A DNA stretch of 64,000 nucleotides from positions 161,042,503-161,106,502 of the forward strand of contig CM077645.1 in NCBI GenBank assembly GCA_039707465.1, in the 5' to 3' direction. Positions 1-12,823 of the stretch are shown here, one piece after another. Below the pieces are notes generated by a model. It saw only the letters and a program-made list of their open reading frames with translations. It was not told where the DNA came from and did not search any database. How positions within the stretch are numbered: the stretch's first letter is position 1; every line of letters begins with the position of its first letter. The position numbers were made by a program, and so were the translations under genes. Source of the stretch: Rhabdophis nuchalis (lineage: Eukaryota > Chordata > Lepidosauria > Squamata > Natricidae).

Positions 1-1577
1 ATTTGTCTTCTAAAACACAGCGAGTTATCCTTTAAAAAAAATCTGTTATTTAAGGTGTAAATCCCCATTTAATAGTTGACCAATTTAATATACTCCAATG
101 CTATGCAAACAAGCAGTTTATAAGAGAAGGGTTGAAAGGGAATAATAGGTTCAACTTAGCACTTTGTTAAGAATGTTTTCAGATCTGCTTTCCCCCCCAC
201 CCCCACCACATTGGGCTCACTTCACTATATCAAGCGTTGATTGGATGCAAATGCAACCATGTGCAACAGTGGCATGATTCTATGATTCTGGAACTGCATG
301 GACAAAATGAGAGGGTGGGCGGAATTATATCACGGGTCCTAATCAAGGAAAAAAATATTTGATTTCTTCACTATGATCAATAACACATTCATCTATTACG
401 AAGTACAGAATTACAATGGCAATCAGAATACTTTTTTCAAAGTTCTGGATGTCTAAGCTCTTACATACTAACATTGTTTTCCATAGTGCTATTTACAGAA
501 AGATTCAGTATTACTTTACTGGACTTAGCTATATAAAATATTCCCTTTATTCCTTGGGTGTACGATTCCCCTGCTTCACTTTATTGGGAAGATTTATAAT
601 TAATGTAAGAAGAAAAATAAAGTCCGAGGAAAATATCTTGATTGTAATGTGATTGCTGCTTGCTTCTTTACAGTATTTTATCATATCTATTGCTTGTCAA
701 TTAAATTGATGTGTGATTTTTGTCTTCCAGAAAAATTACATGACTGTTCTCTTTCTCCAACTGTTTTGATAACACAGTGGCAGAAAAGAGGGGAGGATTT
801 AAAATTAAGTCATTCATGCAATTCTCTACAGCAAAACCTAAAAAGATTCTAGTTCTATTTATTACCCTTCTAATTTGTTCAATAATCCAAATATTCAGAC
901 AAGGTTATAAAGTTGTTTAAACAGTAAAAACAATAAGAAAAATAAATAGAACAATATATTCATAAGCTGAACTGGAAGGATGTAAAGATAAAACTAAGTA
1001 TGAAATAAATTTGCTTCCTTGTTAATTATACCACAAATACTTAGAAATTTATGTAAGTTTTTTCCCCTTCCCATACCCAGTCCCACAAATACCACTATAT
1101 AACCATTTTGTAACCATTTTCCTGAACTTTTTATGCAATTCTCTTTATTTATTTATTGGCTTGCTTCCTTGATAAAAGCACATAGCTCTCCAAATCTCAA
1201 GACATGGCTCTATTTTCTCTTTCTTGTCTACCTGAAGAGCTAGGATTACATTTACTGAAAGTAACCGCTTCTTGTTTAAATTGATCATTCCTTTGAAAAC
1301 CACTTATAATCTTTAGCCCTGGATTCATGTCTTTTTAACTTGCTTTGATCCTTTTTATATCCTACATATCACAGATGCTGCAAGGGGCATATAATCAGCT
1401 GTGTTGTGACAAAAAATATCCATTGAGATAAAAAGACAATGAGAATTGTTTTAACTGAGTAGAATTTCATTGTAGTTTTCTATTCAACCCCTTTGAATTG
1501 CTTAATGGCCAAAAGAGAGTTCAGGGAAAAAACCAAGAGTTGGTTGGTTCTGTAACTACTGTACATAGCTCCTCTAC

Positions 1578-1775
1578 CAGGGGTGAAGTTCAGCAGGTTC
1601 TAACAGGTTCTGACAAACCGGTAGTCAAAATTTTGAGTAGTTTGGAGAACCGCCAAATACCACTCTGACTGCCCCCAGAGTGGGGTGGGAATAGAGATTT
1701 TGAAGATCCTTCCCCTCCACGCCCACCATGCCACGCCCACAGAACCGGTAGTAAAAAAATTGAATTCCACCACTG
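1578..1775. mobile_element. hAT-type MITE (CAGNGGTG family), 198 bp
   Basis: The ends are CAGGGGTGAAGTTCAG and TGAATTCCACCACTG, imperfect inverted repeats. The 8-bp flanks TCCTCTAC and CTCTCTAC match at 6 of 8 positions, as expected for an old hAT target duplication. The body carries AACCGGTAGT motifs shared with the copies at 27.9, 30.5 and 62.8 kb. It has no coding capacity. Confidence 0.75.
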
Positions 1776-4700
1776 CTCTCTACCCATATCTTGTGCAAAG
1801 GGAACCAGAGTTGCCTGGCATATTGTGAACCTTGTACTAAGGATTGAAATGAACAGCAACATCTGAGAAAGCTTTTCACACATCTACTGCTTCTTACCAT
1901 AACCCTAACCAAAACTAAGATAGAAATGGAAAAGAGAGTAGATATTAAAGACAGGGAGTATAGTTAGAGACCGCTTTCCAAAACCTTTTCATTTTTTTCT
2001 TTTATTTCTCACAAGACTCACATCACAACTTGAAAGCACTGGTTTTTTGTTGTTGTTATAAAAAGATAAAATGCCATAGTGGAGATTCAACTAAATTTTC
2101 AAATATATAACACCAAAGTTATGGTTCTTTGTGCTACTGTGCATGACCATTCCATGTGCTTCCCCTCAAATAAACTTTTTTTCTTTGTAAAAATTTATTA
2201 TTCCTGCCATTAAAAAAAAAATTGAAGTACTTAGGTAGCAACTGCATCCGACTTCTTAAGCAGTGTCCTTGAAAGTCAGAGGCCAATGTTGAAACACAGT
2301 AAGCCAACTGGTACCTTTTGCTGACTTAATTTGGGCAGTGCAAATTTCAGGACTAGATGTTTAAAAATGAGAATGAGAAATATAATGCTTGTGTAGTACA
2401 CTGTAACTATCTTTAGATATACCCATAAATTAGAGATGGGCAATGATTCATTTACTATGCTGCCTGGGTCAGGCACTTAAAAAAATAGGCAGGGTACCAT
2501 ATAGCAAATCCTTCTTCTAAATACTTGCCAATGAACATGTTATCTAAAGCGTGTAGCATTTTCCAGCCAAGTATCCTGACTCTTTTTACCAGATCAATGT
2601 TTAATCTGATGGGAAAAGAATGCAGAATAAAATGGAGCATAAATTCAGCCAAGTCCACAAAAAAGAGTCTAAATTGTTACCTGTTCCACCATTGAGACGT
2701 ACTATCAGGATTTTGTACAATTGAATAGATAATACATTTTTCTTGGAGAAAAGGAAGAGAAATTTCATCTTCCAGGAATAGGAATACCTAATTACAATAA
2801 ATTCTATTGCAATGACAACCGAGTAAGCTATATATTAACAATCATTTCTATTTTATTAAATACTAGACATGTTCCTTGCAACAATTGTTTCTATAATTCA
2901 ATAATGTATTCTGTTTTTCAGAACCATTCTTGTACATACACACACACACAAAATGCCTTTAGAAGACACAGTACTTGTTCTAGGTGGCACATATATCACA
3001 ATCACACAGCTACGTGCATCTTTATAATTGCAGTTTGAAAGTGCATTGCATTGGATTATATATAGTGGAGGTATAAGAATAAATCACTAGTAGTGTCCTT
3101 AACTCAAATACAAACATATATTCAGCTAAGTATGTACTCTTCATATCTTTTCACTTCAGCAAGTCCAACAAAAGCACTGTCATAACTCAACTGAAGTAGA
3201 GGTGGATAAAAATACGCTTTTCATACAGCATTACAACTAGGAGTTGGCCTTGACTTTTCTGCTCCATTTGCCAAACTGGACACTAGTGAAGCATACTGAT
3301 AGCTATTCAATAGGAAGATCTTTATGGCATTTCTGTAGCTCTGTAATGTCTTAAACAAAAACCAATTCATGTAAGCCCACCCTCCAAAAACTCTGCATCC
3401 TTACACAGCATCTAACATTAGATGTAGCAGAAACAGCAACAGATGATCAGACAATACTAAGTATATTAAAATGGTACTCTGCATTGGAGAAGTACTGGAT
3501 TATATCTATTTTAAGAAAGCTAACTTTTGCTACAAAATAGAACTCCCTATTGTTCCCTTTCTCATCTTTGAATATGTACATATTCCATATTTCCATAGCA
3601 AAGACAATAGAGTCCACAATCCACAACAATATCATTAATATAGTACTATACAGAAAACACAGTCCAATTTATTTTCCATCATTAGCACACAAAAAAGAAG
3701 AATCAATCTAACTTACACATATTGTTTTAGCATGTGTACTTCAAGCATTTCTAAAAAAAAATCAAAATATGACTTAATGAAATATATTATTATCAGTATG
3801 GTATTTTCCTTTGTTGACTATGAGCCAAATTATCATTGGATCTACTCTAAGGGTGTCCTCTCTGTACTGTGAATATTTAAGATTATTGAAGCCACAGAAA
3901 ATCTTGTTTTACTTCGTTGCTTCAGCATTGTTTTATTTGGATACAGCTGTGGATATGATGTGTGTAATTAATTTTTCAGTCAAAAATGTGATTCCATGCT
4001 ACATTTGATTATTTAAATATAAAACAGCTTTAGTTCTCTGAGCCAACCAAAAATAGTGATTTTAATTTATTCCTGCTGCCTGCAATTACTCACAACCATG
4101 TATTTTTAAATATTTCCAGCCTATAAAAATTACTAATTTTTGCCACTTGTGTTTATCTGCCTTTAGACTTTGATTTGGATAAATTAAGCTCTCAAGTGTT
4201 CCTTGCTTTATGAAACGCTGCATGTTGTACACTTCAACACAAATAAATGACTTCTACCATTAGAGGTTTAAATAATGTAATGTATTTCATGCTCAGCCTG
4301 AAGCGGGATTCCAATGAAGTTGCTAATGCACGTAATGATTAAGTGTAACTCAAATACTAACTGTGTTGTTGAAAACATGACAGGCAATAATTTGGTCTAT
4401 TATATTCTGCCATTTAATTGCCTAGTACAGACATTCTCTGACACTTTATGAAGCAATGATTTACAATTATTCAAGCTGCAAAGGTCAGAAAGTGACATTA
4501 TAATCATCTACACAGAGATCCCTTCTAAAGCACAAAAAAATAGGTAACACCACACAAAAATAGTTTTAACTGAAGTTTCAACTTTCTATTTAAAGATGTT
4601 TCATAGCCTTAGAACAAACCGTTCACTTATAATACCAGTAAGACAGATTTAAAATCCAAATGCACATCTCCCACTCTTCCCAATATTGTTTAAAAATGAA

Positions 4701-7700
4701 TACCCTTTGTTCTTCAAAGACAACACTAAACATGTTTTTTTCTTATTATTTTGCTGATCTATGGATTCACAGCCAAAGAATCAGAAACGAATTCTAAAAA
4801 CAGGACAAAACAAAGAGTGAGAGCAAAATGCAGAACCCTGTGGGGATGAGATGTTTTCACCTCTCTTTCAGGCAAGTCCTTTTAATTTTCTGTTTTCAAA
4901 ATTCAGTCATTCCTTGGAATCATTTAAAAATAAATACTATAAAATGCATTATCATAAATACACTGGCAAAAGTGTTACCATCAAAGTTCAAATGAAGTTT
5001 AATGTTTAAAAACACTTCTCTTGAAGATATGTGAGATAATGCACAATAATAAGTAATACACAATCACAATAAGAAATGAAAACCACAAGCATGTTACCAA
5101 AAAAAGGGAAATTTACAGTATGTGCTTCAACTAATGTTCAAAATCTATAACCATTCCTTAATGTAAATATGTATTTCCACACATTACAAGAATGTATAAT
5201 GTAAGCATATGCTGTAGATTGATTTCAAATTATTAACATGTTTTAATTTTATTTTTTTCTAACTTTTTCACCTACTGATTTATTTATCTCACTTTAATAA
5301 AACTCTTAGACATGAAGGAGAAAGAAAATTATCAGGTTTCTTTAGAAGCCTTATCTTTCAAGGAAAAGTATGAAAAAGTAGATTTATATTTAGGAATGCT
5401 GCCCGTAAATTTGTATAAAATCTGAAATCATGAGCAATTCATTGCTTTTAAAATCTCAAAAGTGCAAGCTAAGCCTTTTCTCTAGTTCCAATGCACAAGT
5501 TTTGCAAATATAACTATTTGAAAACCAGTTTAAGTTTGCTAATCTTAGTGCAATCACCAACTTCATGCCCAGACTTCTTAAAATTAAATTTAAATAGGTA
5601 GCAGTTGGGTTCACGCTGAAAACAGATCCCTTCTCAAATCAGGGATGCATTTTTCATTCATGAACATAATGCAAAAGAAAACAATCACCACACATCTGCT
5701 GACAAGGAAATGAGTAGCAGACGGTTTATTTCAAATGCTGAAAGATTAGTAGCTTCCAATCTCTATAGCAAAGTATTTCTACTGTGCAGCTGGAAAAAAT
5801 TAAATTTAGATTTGAAACAATAAAAGCAACATGCAAAAAGCAGTGCTGTGTTTCCTCCATCTTTTATGTTACGGTAACTACACAATGTATAAAATCTCTT
5901 CATTTTTACCATCACGTCTCCAAACATTTTCACCTTCCGATTCAACTCAGCATTATATTTCAAGGCAATCAAGTTATATCTTCCACTTGTAATGATTCAT
6001 AGTCTTGCACTGACAATTCACATGTCCAAACAGATTATGTAACAACTGGAAAAATTATTTAACCTTCTACCTAATAGAAAGCTTGTCCGATGAATCTAAA
6101 TGACAGGACAGAATCTTAACTACTGAAGAAAAGAAAACATAGTATAGGACCTTCTGTTTGTGACAAAATTATCAAGTTAATGTTCCTGAAAGATCACTTC
6201 ACCTCTTAAAACATGATTTTTTAAAAAGGTAAATTTATAGCAATTAAAGCTAATGAAGGAATGAAGCATGAGCTGCTTATGTTCGGGAACTAATAGGTCC
6301 ACTGAGCATTTCTAAGATTATTTAGCTATCAATGATAATGAATTGACATTGTCAGTGGTTTTACTGTACTAGCTCTAAACTGCTGCTAATGTGCTACTCA
6401 TTGCTAGATTTTTTTAATACTGCCATTTTTTAATCCACATACTAGCCTATTTTTATGGCAAAAATAAAGCACATGCTTCCTTCTTGCCACACACTCAAAT
6501 ACCCTAATAGCGGCAGAGTTATTTAGTGAAAGTTCAAATACCCTAGTCTTCTCTTTTTCAAAATCCATTATACTTTATTATACTTTATTGCTAATCCACT
6601 CGCTGTTAATAGACTAACATTTATGGTGTATCTTGAACTAAACTGTATTATTATTTTAATTGCAACTGAAGACATAGCTGAAGTAGATTGTGGAGTATCT
6701 TTCTCATTAAATATGTACGGCTACTTTGATAACGTTGACATGTACTTAAGTGTCTAAAAACAATAAAACAATAAAAAGCAGTTTCTTTTATTCACAATGT
6801 ACTCCTTCACAGATGAGTGTCAGCTAATTATAAAGAGTTGCAACCACACTTTAAAATGGTTTGCCAATTCTGATCCAGCATTCCCGCCATCCATATACAA
6901 GCAAATCCAAGTTTCATTTTTCACATGCCCATTAAATATCAGACAAATGGTGGCTTAGTCACAGACCCCGTATGCACAGAACTACTAATCATGTAACAAA
7001 ATAGATAGCTGCCCACATGCAGTAGTTGTGAATATTATTTGTTGCCCAGGGACCAGAGGATAGCCCTCTATTACTTTACAGTGACAATTTTCGTATCAAC
7101 TTCCAGTGTGCTTGTAAGTAATTTGGTCAGCAACTGTCCAGCGCTTCTTCCCGTCAGATAATCACACCACTCTTGTCAGTTTAATGTGCTATTTTTGTGA
7201 GAAACATTTGCCTCAGTGAAAAGCATTCTAATTTTCTTTTGAATATTGCACTCACTTTGTTCTGCTAAGAGGTTTAATTGCAAGAGCTGACACGACCAAA
7301 CTCCAGCTGAAAAATATCCTTAACCACTCACTTTATCATTTTGGTGGGCATTGGGTTTAATTCACTGAACCAGCCCTAAACTTTACACAAACCATCAGGC
7401 CTCTCCAGCAACTTAAAAAGTTTTGAAAAAAGCATTCCATGTGGCACTTATATTAGCTCTTTTTTTTTAGCATAATAACACTAAAATACACTTTTAATAA
7501 GAGCGCAGTATTAAAACCCACCTCTGAATGTCCTACGCCATACTATATATGCCATGGCATTTGGAAACCTTTTAAACATTTCTGCTAAATTAATTAGCTT
7601 TGGATTAAAGAGTTTCAGGATCCGCCATTTTAAATGCAATATAGTTGAAGTTCAATTAAACATTATGAATGGTCCATGTGACGAAATAACCATTAAGAAA

Positions 7701-7902
7701 AAAAGGAAGGCATTTCTATGTGTGGCAATAGATAAAAAACCTTTAGAAAGTTTTCTTCTATCTCCTGTAATACAAAAAGCTGATAGCAGCACATAGTTCT
7801 AGAATGAAGCAATACATAACACAAACATGGATGGGCACAGGAAAACACAGGCTACACTGAAGACTTTTTTTTAAAAACACATATGCACATACTTCACATG
7901 TG

Positions 7903-7906
<4 letters not shown>

Positions 7907-7956
<50 letters not shown>
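7907..7956. repeat. Compound (TC)n(AC)n microsatellite
   Basis: An uninterrupted TC run is directly followed by an AC run. Confidence 0.97.
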
Positions 7957-7960
<4 letters not shown>

Positions 7961-8262
7961 AAAAGGAAATTTACAGTTCTCCCTGGCAATGTGAATGAAC
8001 ATCCTATAATTTAGTCAATTTACAGATTACAGGTTCAAATTGACCTTGTAGCCCATAAAATTGCTCATCTGCGGTACTGGATTAGAAGTAGGAAAAGAAT
8101 GTCATAACTGTATTTAAGGAATTTACCATAACAATGGGAAGGAGGATATGCATGCATAATTTTAGCCTCTCTTGCTCACGTTCCCTCTTTGAACGCTGAA
8201 ACAATGCATAGCCTGCACTCCTTTCCTGCTAACTAAAGGAGGAACTATTTCAATTTACTCAC

Positions 8263-8377
8263 CCACAGATATGACACTTGTATTCCCTCATCCCAAGGTG
8301 CCTCTTGACATGGTTTCTGGCATCTCCTAGTTGAGCTGTTGCAAAGTGGCAAATCTTGCACTTGAATGGCTTTGATC
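8263..8377 (-). CDS. ZNF407: ZNF407, second coding exon
   Basis: The acceptor TTTTACTCAG precedes 8377 and the donor GG|GTGAGT follows 8263. The 115-nt exon reads in frame from the G left by the upstream exon and encodes SKPFKCKICHFATAQLGDAR followed by NHVKRHLGMREYKCHICG. That is one complete C2H2 finger plus the first Cys pair of the next, with a TGEKP-like linker. It matches the start of the clustered C-terminal finger array of vertebrate ZNF407. It ends in phase 2, and the next exon (rest of the CHICG finger) is not in this window. Intron size to the preceding coding exon is 13.8 kb. It is too short to stand out as an open frame, but the match and both splice sites are unambiguous. Confidence 0.93.
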
Positions 8378-11189
8378 CTGAGTAAAATTTAGCATAAAGA
8401 AAATTAGAAGCTGAATTAGAATATTATATTACCCTTGGATAAAGAAATCACCATCTGTGGGAGACAAAGCCATTAAAAAAAAAAACTTTAAAGGTAAGTG
8501 TAGAAACCACCACCCCATATTTAATCTGTTTTAAGAATCTTTCTTAGCCCCTCAAAGAAAAATGCCTATTGCATACATTTATAACTCTAGGGATACTATT
8601 AGGATATTTCTCATTAAGTATACTTGCCAAGAGTTCAAATACAAAAGTTAAGCAAGAAAGGGGTTTCATTAACAGACACTTTATCAATAATTAGAAGATG
8701 AGATACTCTGAAACATTAAAATGAAACAAAAGTTGTTGCACAGAAATTGCCCATTATGAAATGGCCTGGATTTCTGAAGCTTGACACAGTTCATTTCAGT
8801 AGGCTCTAATTACAGTTTCTACAGAACTGTACAAATCTCATTATTACTATTAAGGTGGAAGACTTAAAAATGCATCAAAAATGCTCAAGTAGCTTAACTA
8901 GCCTGCTATAGCAATTCCCAGAAATCTGAGCCAAGATGGCTACATGGCTGCACTCCAAATACAACTGAAGGACATTTGGTTGTGGAGAGCTGATTTGGAC
9001 TAATAAGTAGAACTATCTGAAGTTCTAATGCACATAGAGGTTTTGACAGTCAAAGCAAATTGTAAAAATGGCCTTCAAAGGGTTTAAATAATTATGTGTA
9101 TCAGCACTTCGGGAACATATGTTCATCTGATTATTTCAATTCGTATTAGAAATCAAATATGCCTTTTTTTTTTCTCCTGAAGCCCACAACCGTTGCTAAA
9201 ATATAGTAGGTGGAGAAATATAGTAGGTATTTCTTCAAGATGTTGAAGTCCACTGTGTCTCAAGTTTTCCTAATATGAAAATGCCATTTTTAGGCTTGGC
9301 TATGAGCTTTTTTTGTGGCACAATGTGGCTCTTTTGAAGGTTATCATGAAAACTTTGGCTATGCCTATAGCATATCAAAGACTGTATGGAATAGTTTTAA
9401 CTAATAACAGAGGGTTTTAAAATTCTTAAAACATATTTAAGAAACTATTTTGCTGTGCCCTTCTTTCTGGCACAAAGTAACATCTTATATTGCTATTCTT
9501 GCAGAGGGAAGAGACACAGGAAGAATGATATATTTCTATTGCAATGGCATGAAATATATGAATATATAGTGAATAAAATATTATACCTTGATGACTGTTT
9601 TATAGTCCGAATTTATGATTATTCTGAAAACTGGAAGTATTGACATTTGGGCTATTATTTATTTCAGGAACAAACTTTAACTGGCTAGAACAGATATCCA
9701 TCACGACACTCACACAGACAGGCAAAAACTGTCTTGTTCTTTTGCAAAGCAATCAGTCCAAGTAAAAAATAAAATAAAATAAAATAGCATATTGTAACTT
9801 AAGGTGGCTTTCCAACCAAACTGAGGCAATTATGTTACCACAAAAAAGCAGTCATTAAACCTGGCAGGTGTCAGTACTGCAATACTAAGTGGGAACACAT
9901 TATTTTAAAGTATTCTTTGACCCTTTCCAACTTTTAAAAGAGCAGCAGATCTCTCTATCCATAAATCCTAGAATTGAAGTTAAGTGTAAGTGCAATATGC
10001 TCACAGATACTTCATATTATGTTTGGGATATGTTTTGTGAAGAACTTCTTCCAATATAGTTAAGCATAATATGAAATATGGGATCTTTAATAAATATACA
10101 TAAAAGAGTTCGGGTAAGAAAAATGTTACAGTACATCATACTTGATCAATGATCCCTTCTGTGCCCTTGAACACACAATAGCCTCAAAGAAGACTTTGTT
10201 TAAATTGAGGATCTCGGTTAAAAAAAATTTAAAGTCTTAAATTTCAATTTAATTCTCAAAAGCTGACAAAAAATGAAGCATTTAATTTTAATCTTCTCAC
10301 AGAAATAAAAAAAGTCAACAGTACTAAGCACAGGCAGACAAGGTTGAATATTTCACAGTTCAATGACAATGAAGCCAGATCTCTTAATACTTCCATTTCG
10401 ACTGTTCAAAGTAGATGTAAAATATATTTAGCACCTGAACAGTTATATCTAGTCAGCTTTATATGTTTAAATGTCAAAAGCAAGTTGAGTCTGCAGGGAG
10501 CAGGACTCACACTGAATCAATCATGCCAGAACATCAAGTTTATTTAAATTGTAAAAGATAAAATTGATTTAACCATTAATTTGCTAGCATTTTGTATCAT
10601 CCGTGCATCCTGTAAAGAGGCAAGTGAAAATAAAACCATTTAAGTTTCTGTGCCCATATTAAATAAAATGTAACAGTTTAATTTACCAGTTAGATTTAAT
10701 AGACTATATAATGCTAAAATTGTAAGCAGCAATGTTCATTTTGTTTCATTAAAAAAAAAATTCAAATGTGATCCCACTTCTTTTGGTTATTTCTCTCATT
10801 GCACAAGAGTAGACCTCACTTAGGGTCTAATAGGCACAATATTAAATATTGAAGGTATATCATGCCTGTTCATAAAAAGATCACCCACACAGGCCAACTT
10901 TTACGCTCACAAAATGGCCACGGTGGATTCCCTTTGTACCATGGATGACTGGAAAACCTCATCTCTCAGTTCCACTTTCCCAACAATATATCAGCATTTT
11001 TGTTAAGTAATTTGACTGCAAGAATTAGGCAGCCAATAATAGCAAGACATTTTGCATCTAACAGCATATACGAAACCTGACCTACTGTATTTGTCAATCC
11101 TAAAGTTCAAATCCTTAATCTCCATCCCCTGACTTTCCAAGTCAAAAGATTGAATAATAATTCATTAAAATTTATATGCTGCTAAATTC

Positions 11190-11460
11190 AAGGAGATTCA
11201 GGAGTGTCGGTTATTAAAAACAGTTAAACATTTATTGAGGTGCTGGAATTGTATAGGAAGAAAATATGGAAGGAGGGCAGCTGCACCTGCCACCATGGGG
11301 CATCCCAAAGGGGACAGTTATGGTGATGGGGTTTTGTTTTACTGTTTCATTGTTCTTATTGTCTTATTGTTGTTTCAACTACTGGTTTCATTTTTATTGC
11401 GAGCTGCTCAGAGTGGCTTAAGATGGGCAGTCATGTAAGCCTTTTGAATAAAAAATAAAT
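11190..11460 (+). mobile_element. L2/CR1-type LINE 3' end
   Basis: The end GCTGCTCAGAGTGGCTTAAG followed by an AATAAAAAATAAATA tail resembles the 3' ends of the L2-type copies elsewhere in the window. It has no coding part. Confidence 0.5.
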
Positions 11461-11790
11461 ATCAAGAGTGATATGAAATCACAATAACAGCACAAGACAA
11501 ATGAACAATGATGTATAAGAAAACAAGTCCAGACGGGAGCAAAAAGAAAGGAGCGTCAAAGGCCTGGGTGAACAGCTAAGCCTTTAAAGGCCTTCAAAAT
11601 ATCAATAGGCGGGGAGCCATTTAAATTTTGGAGTGGGGGGTTGGACTTCATTCCAGGGGGCAGGCACTGCTATAGAGAAGGCATACTGCAAGGCTCCCGA
11701 TAGATACCACTGTTGCATTGATGAGACCTGGAGCATGGCAACCCTATCAGATCAAACTGGCTAGACAGATAATATGAAAGATAGAGGATC
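11461..11790 (-). mobile_element. L2-type LINE fragment, antisense and degraded
   Basis: On the minus strand the pieces around TTCCAGGGGGCAGGCACTGC and AGAGAAGGC correspond to the FSVAGPALWNDLPP part of the L2 ORF2. The fragment directly abuts a plus-strand L2 3' end. Confidence 0.5.
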
Positions 11791-12553
11791 CCCCAAGTAA
11801 TCAAATCCTATCTTATGTAAAACGTGTCTGTGTGTGTGTGTAAGAGGTAGAGATCATAGAGATCAGGATGCTAGAGATAGAAATATAGATACAGAGATTG
11901 AACTATATAGGTTCCCATAATATAGATTACATGTTATATAGATATAGCTAGACAGTAAACATCTACTACAAAATAAGCTGTTGATGTTCTTCCCATCCAA
12001 TTCGTCTAAGCTTTCTAGACGCTTTTTCATCACCTTTTTTTTCTGTTCAGGTATATGCATTGAACATTGGGAATTCGCTATTCTTCCTCCAAGGTTTGCA
12101 AAGCTCCCCTCGCACGATTTTTAGACGATTTTAAATATAGTTTTATTTCAAGTCCAGGTTTTATTGGCATCCATTTCAGGAGAGGTATTGATTTATTTTT
12201 GTGGATTTACTCTTACTATTGCTTTGTTATCGTTTCATTTTTACTGCCGCACTTACAATTTTAACTTAGTTTAACCTCTTTAGTTTAGAGGAAGTATAAA
12301 AATTGTCAAATCACTTCCACACAATGCACCAAGCTGCAGCTTCTCATAGTTTTCCTCTTGTATGTTTCTGTCACCCAGAAGTTTTAAGTAAAAGCAATGC
12401 TAGGGGATGACATATTGCTTTGCTTTCCATTTTAGAAGCCTGATGTGTGCCAAAGAAGATAGCAATGGAACATAGAGATGTCCAGATACGTTGTACTGCC
12501 TATTTATGGGCATTTATTATTCGGCTTTTTACCCATATGGTATTCTCTGTAAG

Positions 12554-12654
12554 GCAGGGGTCTTCAACCTTGGCAATTTTAGGACTTGTAGACTTCAATT
12601 CAGTCCCACCTTAGGAGTCCACAAATCTTAAAGTTGCCAAAGTTGGAGACCCCT
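12554..12654. mobile_element. Short foldback hAT-type MITE, 101 bp
   Basis: GCAGGGGTCTTCAACCTTGG to GTTGGAGACCCCT is a near-complete inverted repeat. It is flanked by a perfect 8-bp duplication TCTGTAAG at 12546-12553 and 12655-12662, indicating the hAT superfamily. Confidence 0.85.
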
Positions 12655-12702
12655 TCTGTAAGGGACTGTTTTTTCCAGAACATCATTTTTCCATTTAACT
12701 GG

Positions 12703-12745
12703 TAGGAGGGAGGGAGGGAGGGAGGGAGGGAGGGAGATGATAGAT

Positions 12746-12822
<77 letters not shown>
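12703..12822. repeat. (GGGA)n followed by (GATA)n microsatellite
   Basis: A GGAG/GGGA block runs to about 12737, then about 20 GATA units to 12822. GATA repeats are the unit of the snake Bkm satellite, though a single short array like this is not diagnostic. Confidence 0.96.

Positions 12823-12823
<1 letters not shown>

Larger units (their letters stand above)
1..8262 (-). other. ZNF407: ZNF407 intron after the second coding exon (incomplete)
   Basis: AT-rich, largely unique DNA. I found no exon for the next fingers here. It holds one hAT MITE (1578-1775) and a TC/AC microsatellite (7907-7956). Short open frames have no recognisable domains. Confidence 0.7.

Noticed and set aside
1..8262. 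Possible next ZNF407 finger exon (VAFVMKKHL-type)
   Set aside because: I scanned both strands for the expected finger sequence and found no match with splice sites; it probably lies to the left of the window.
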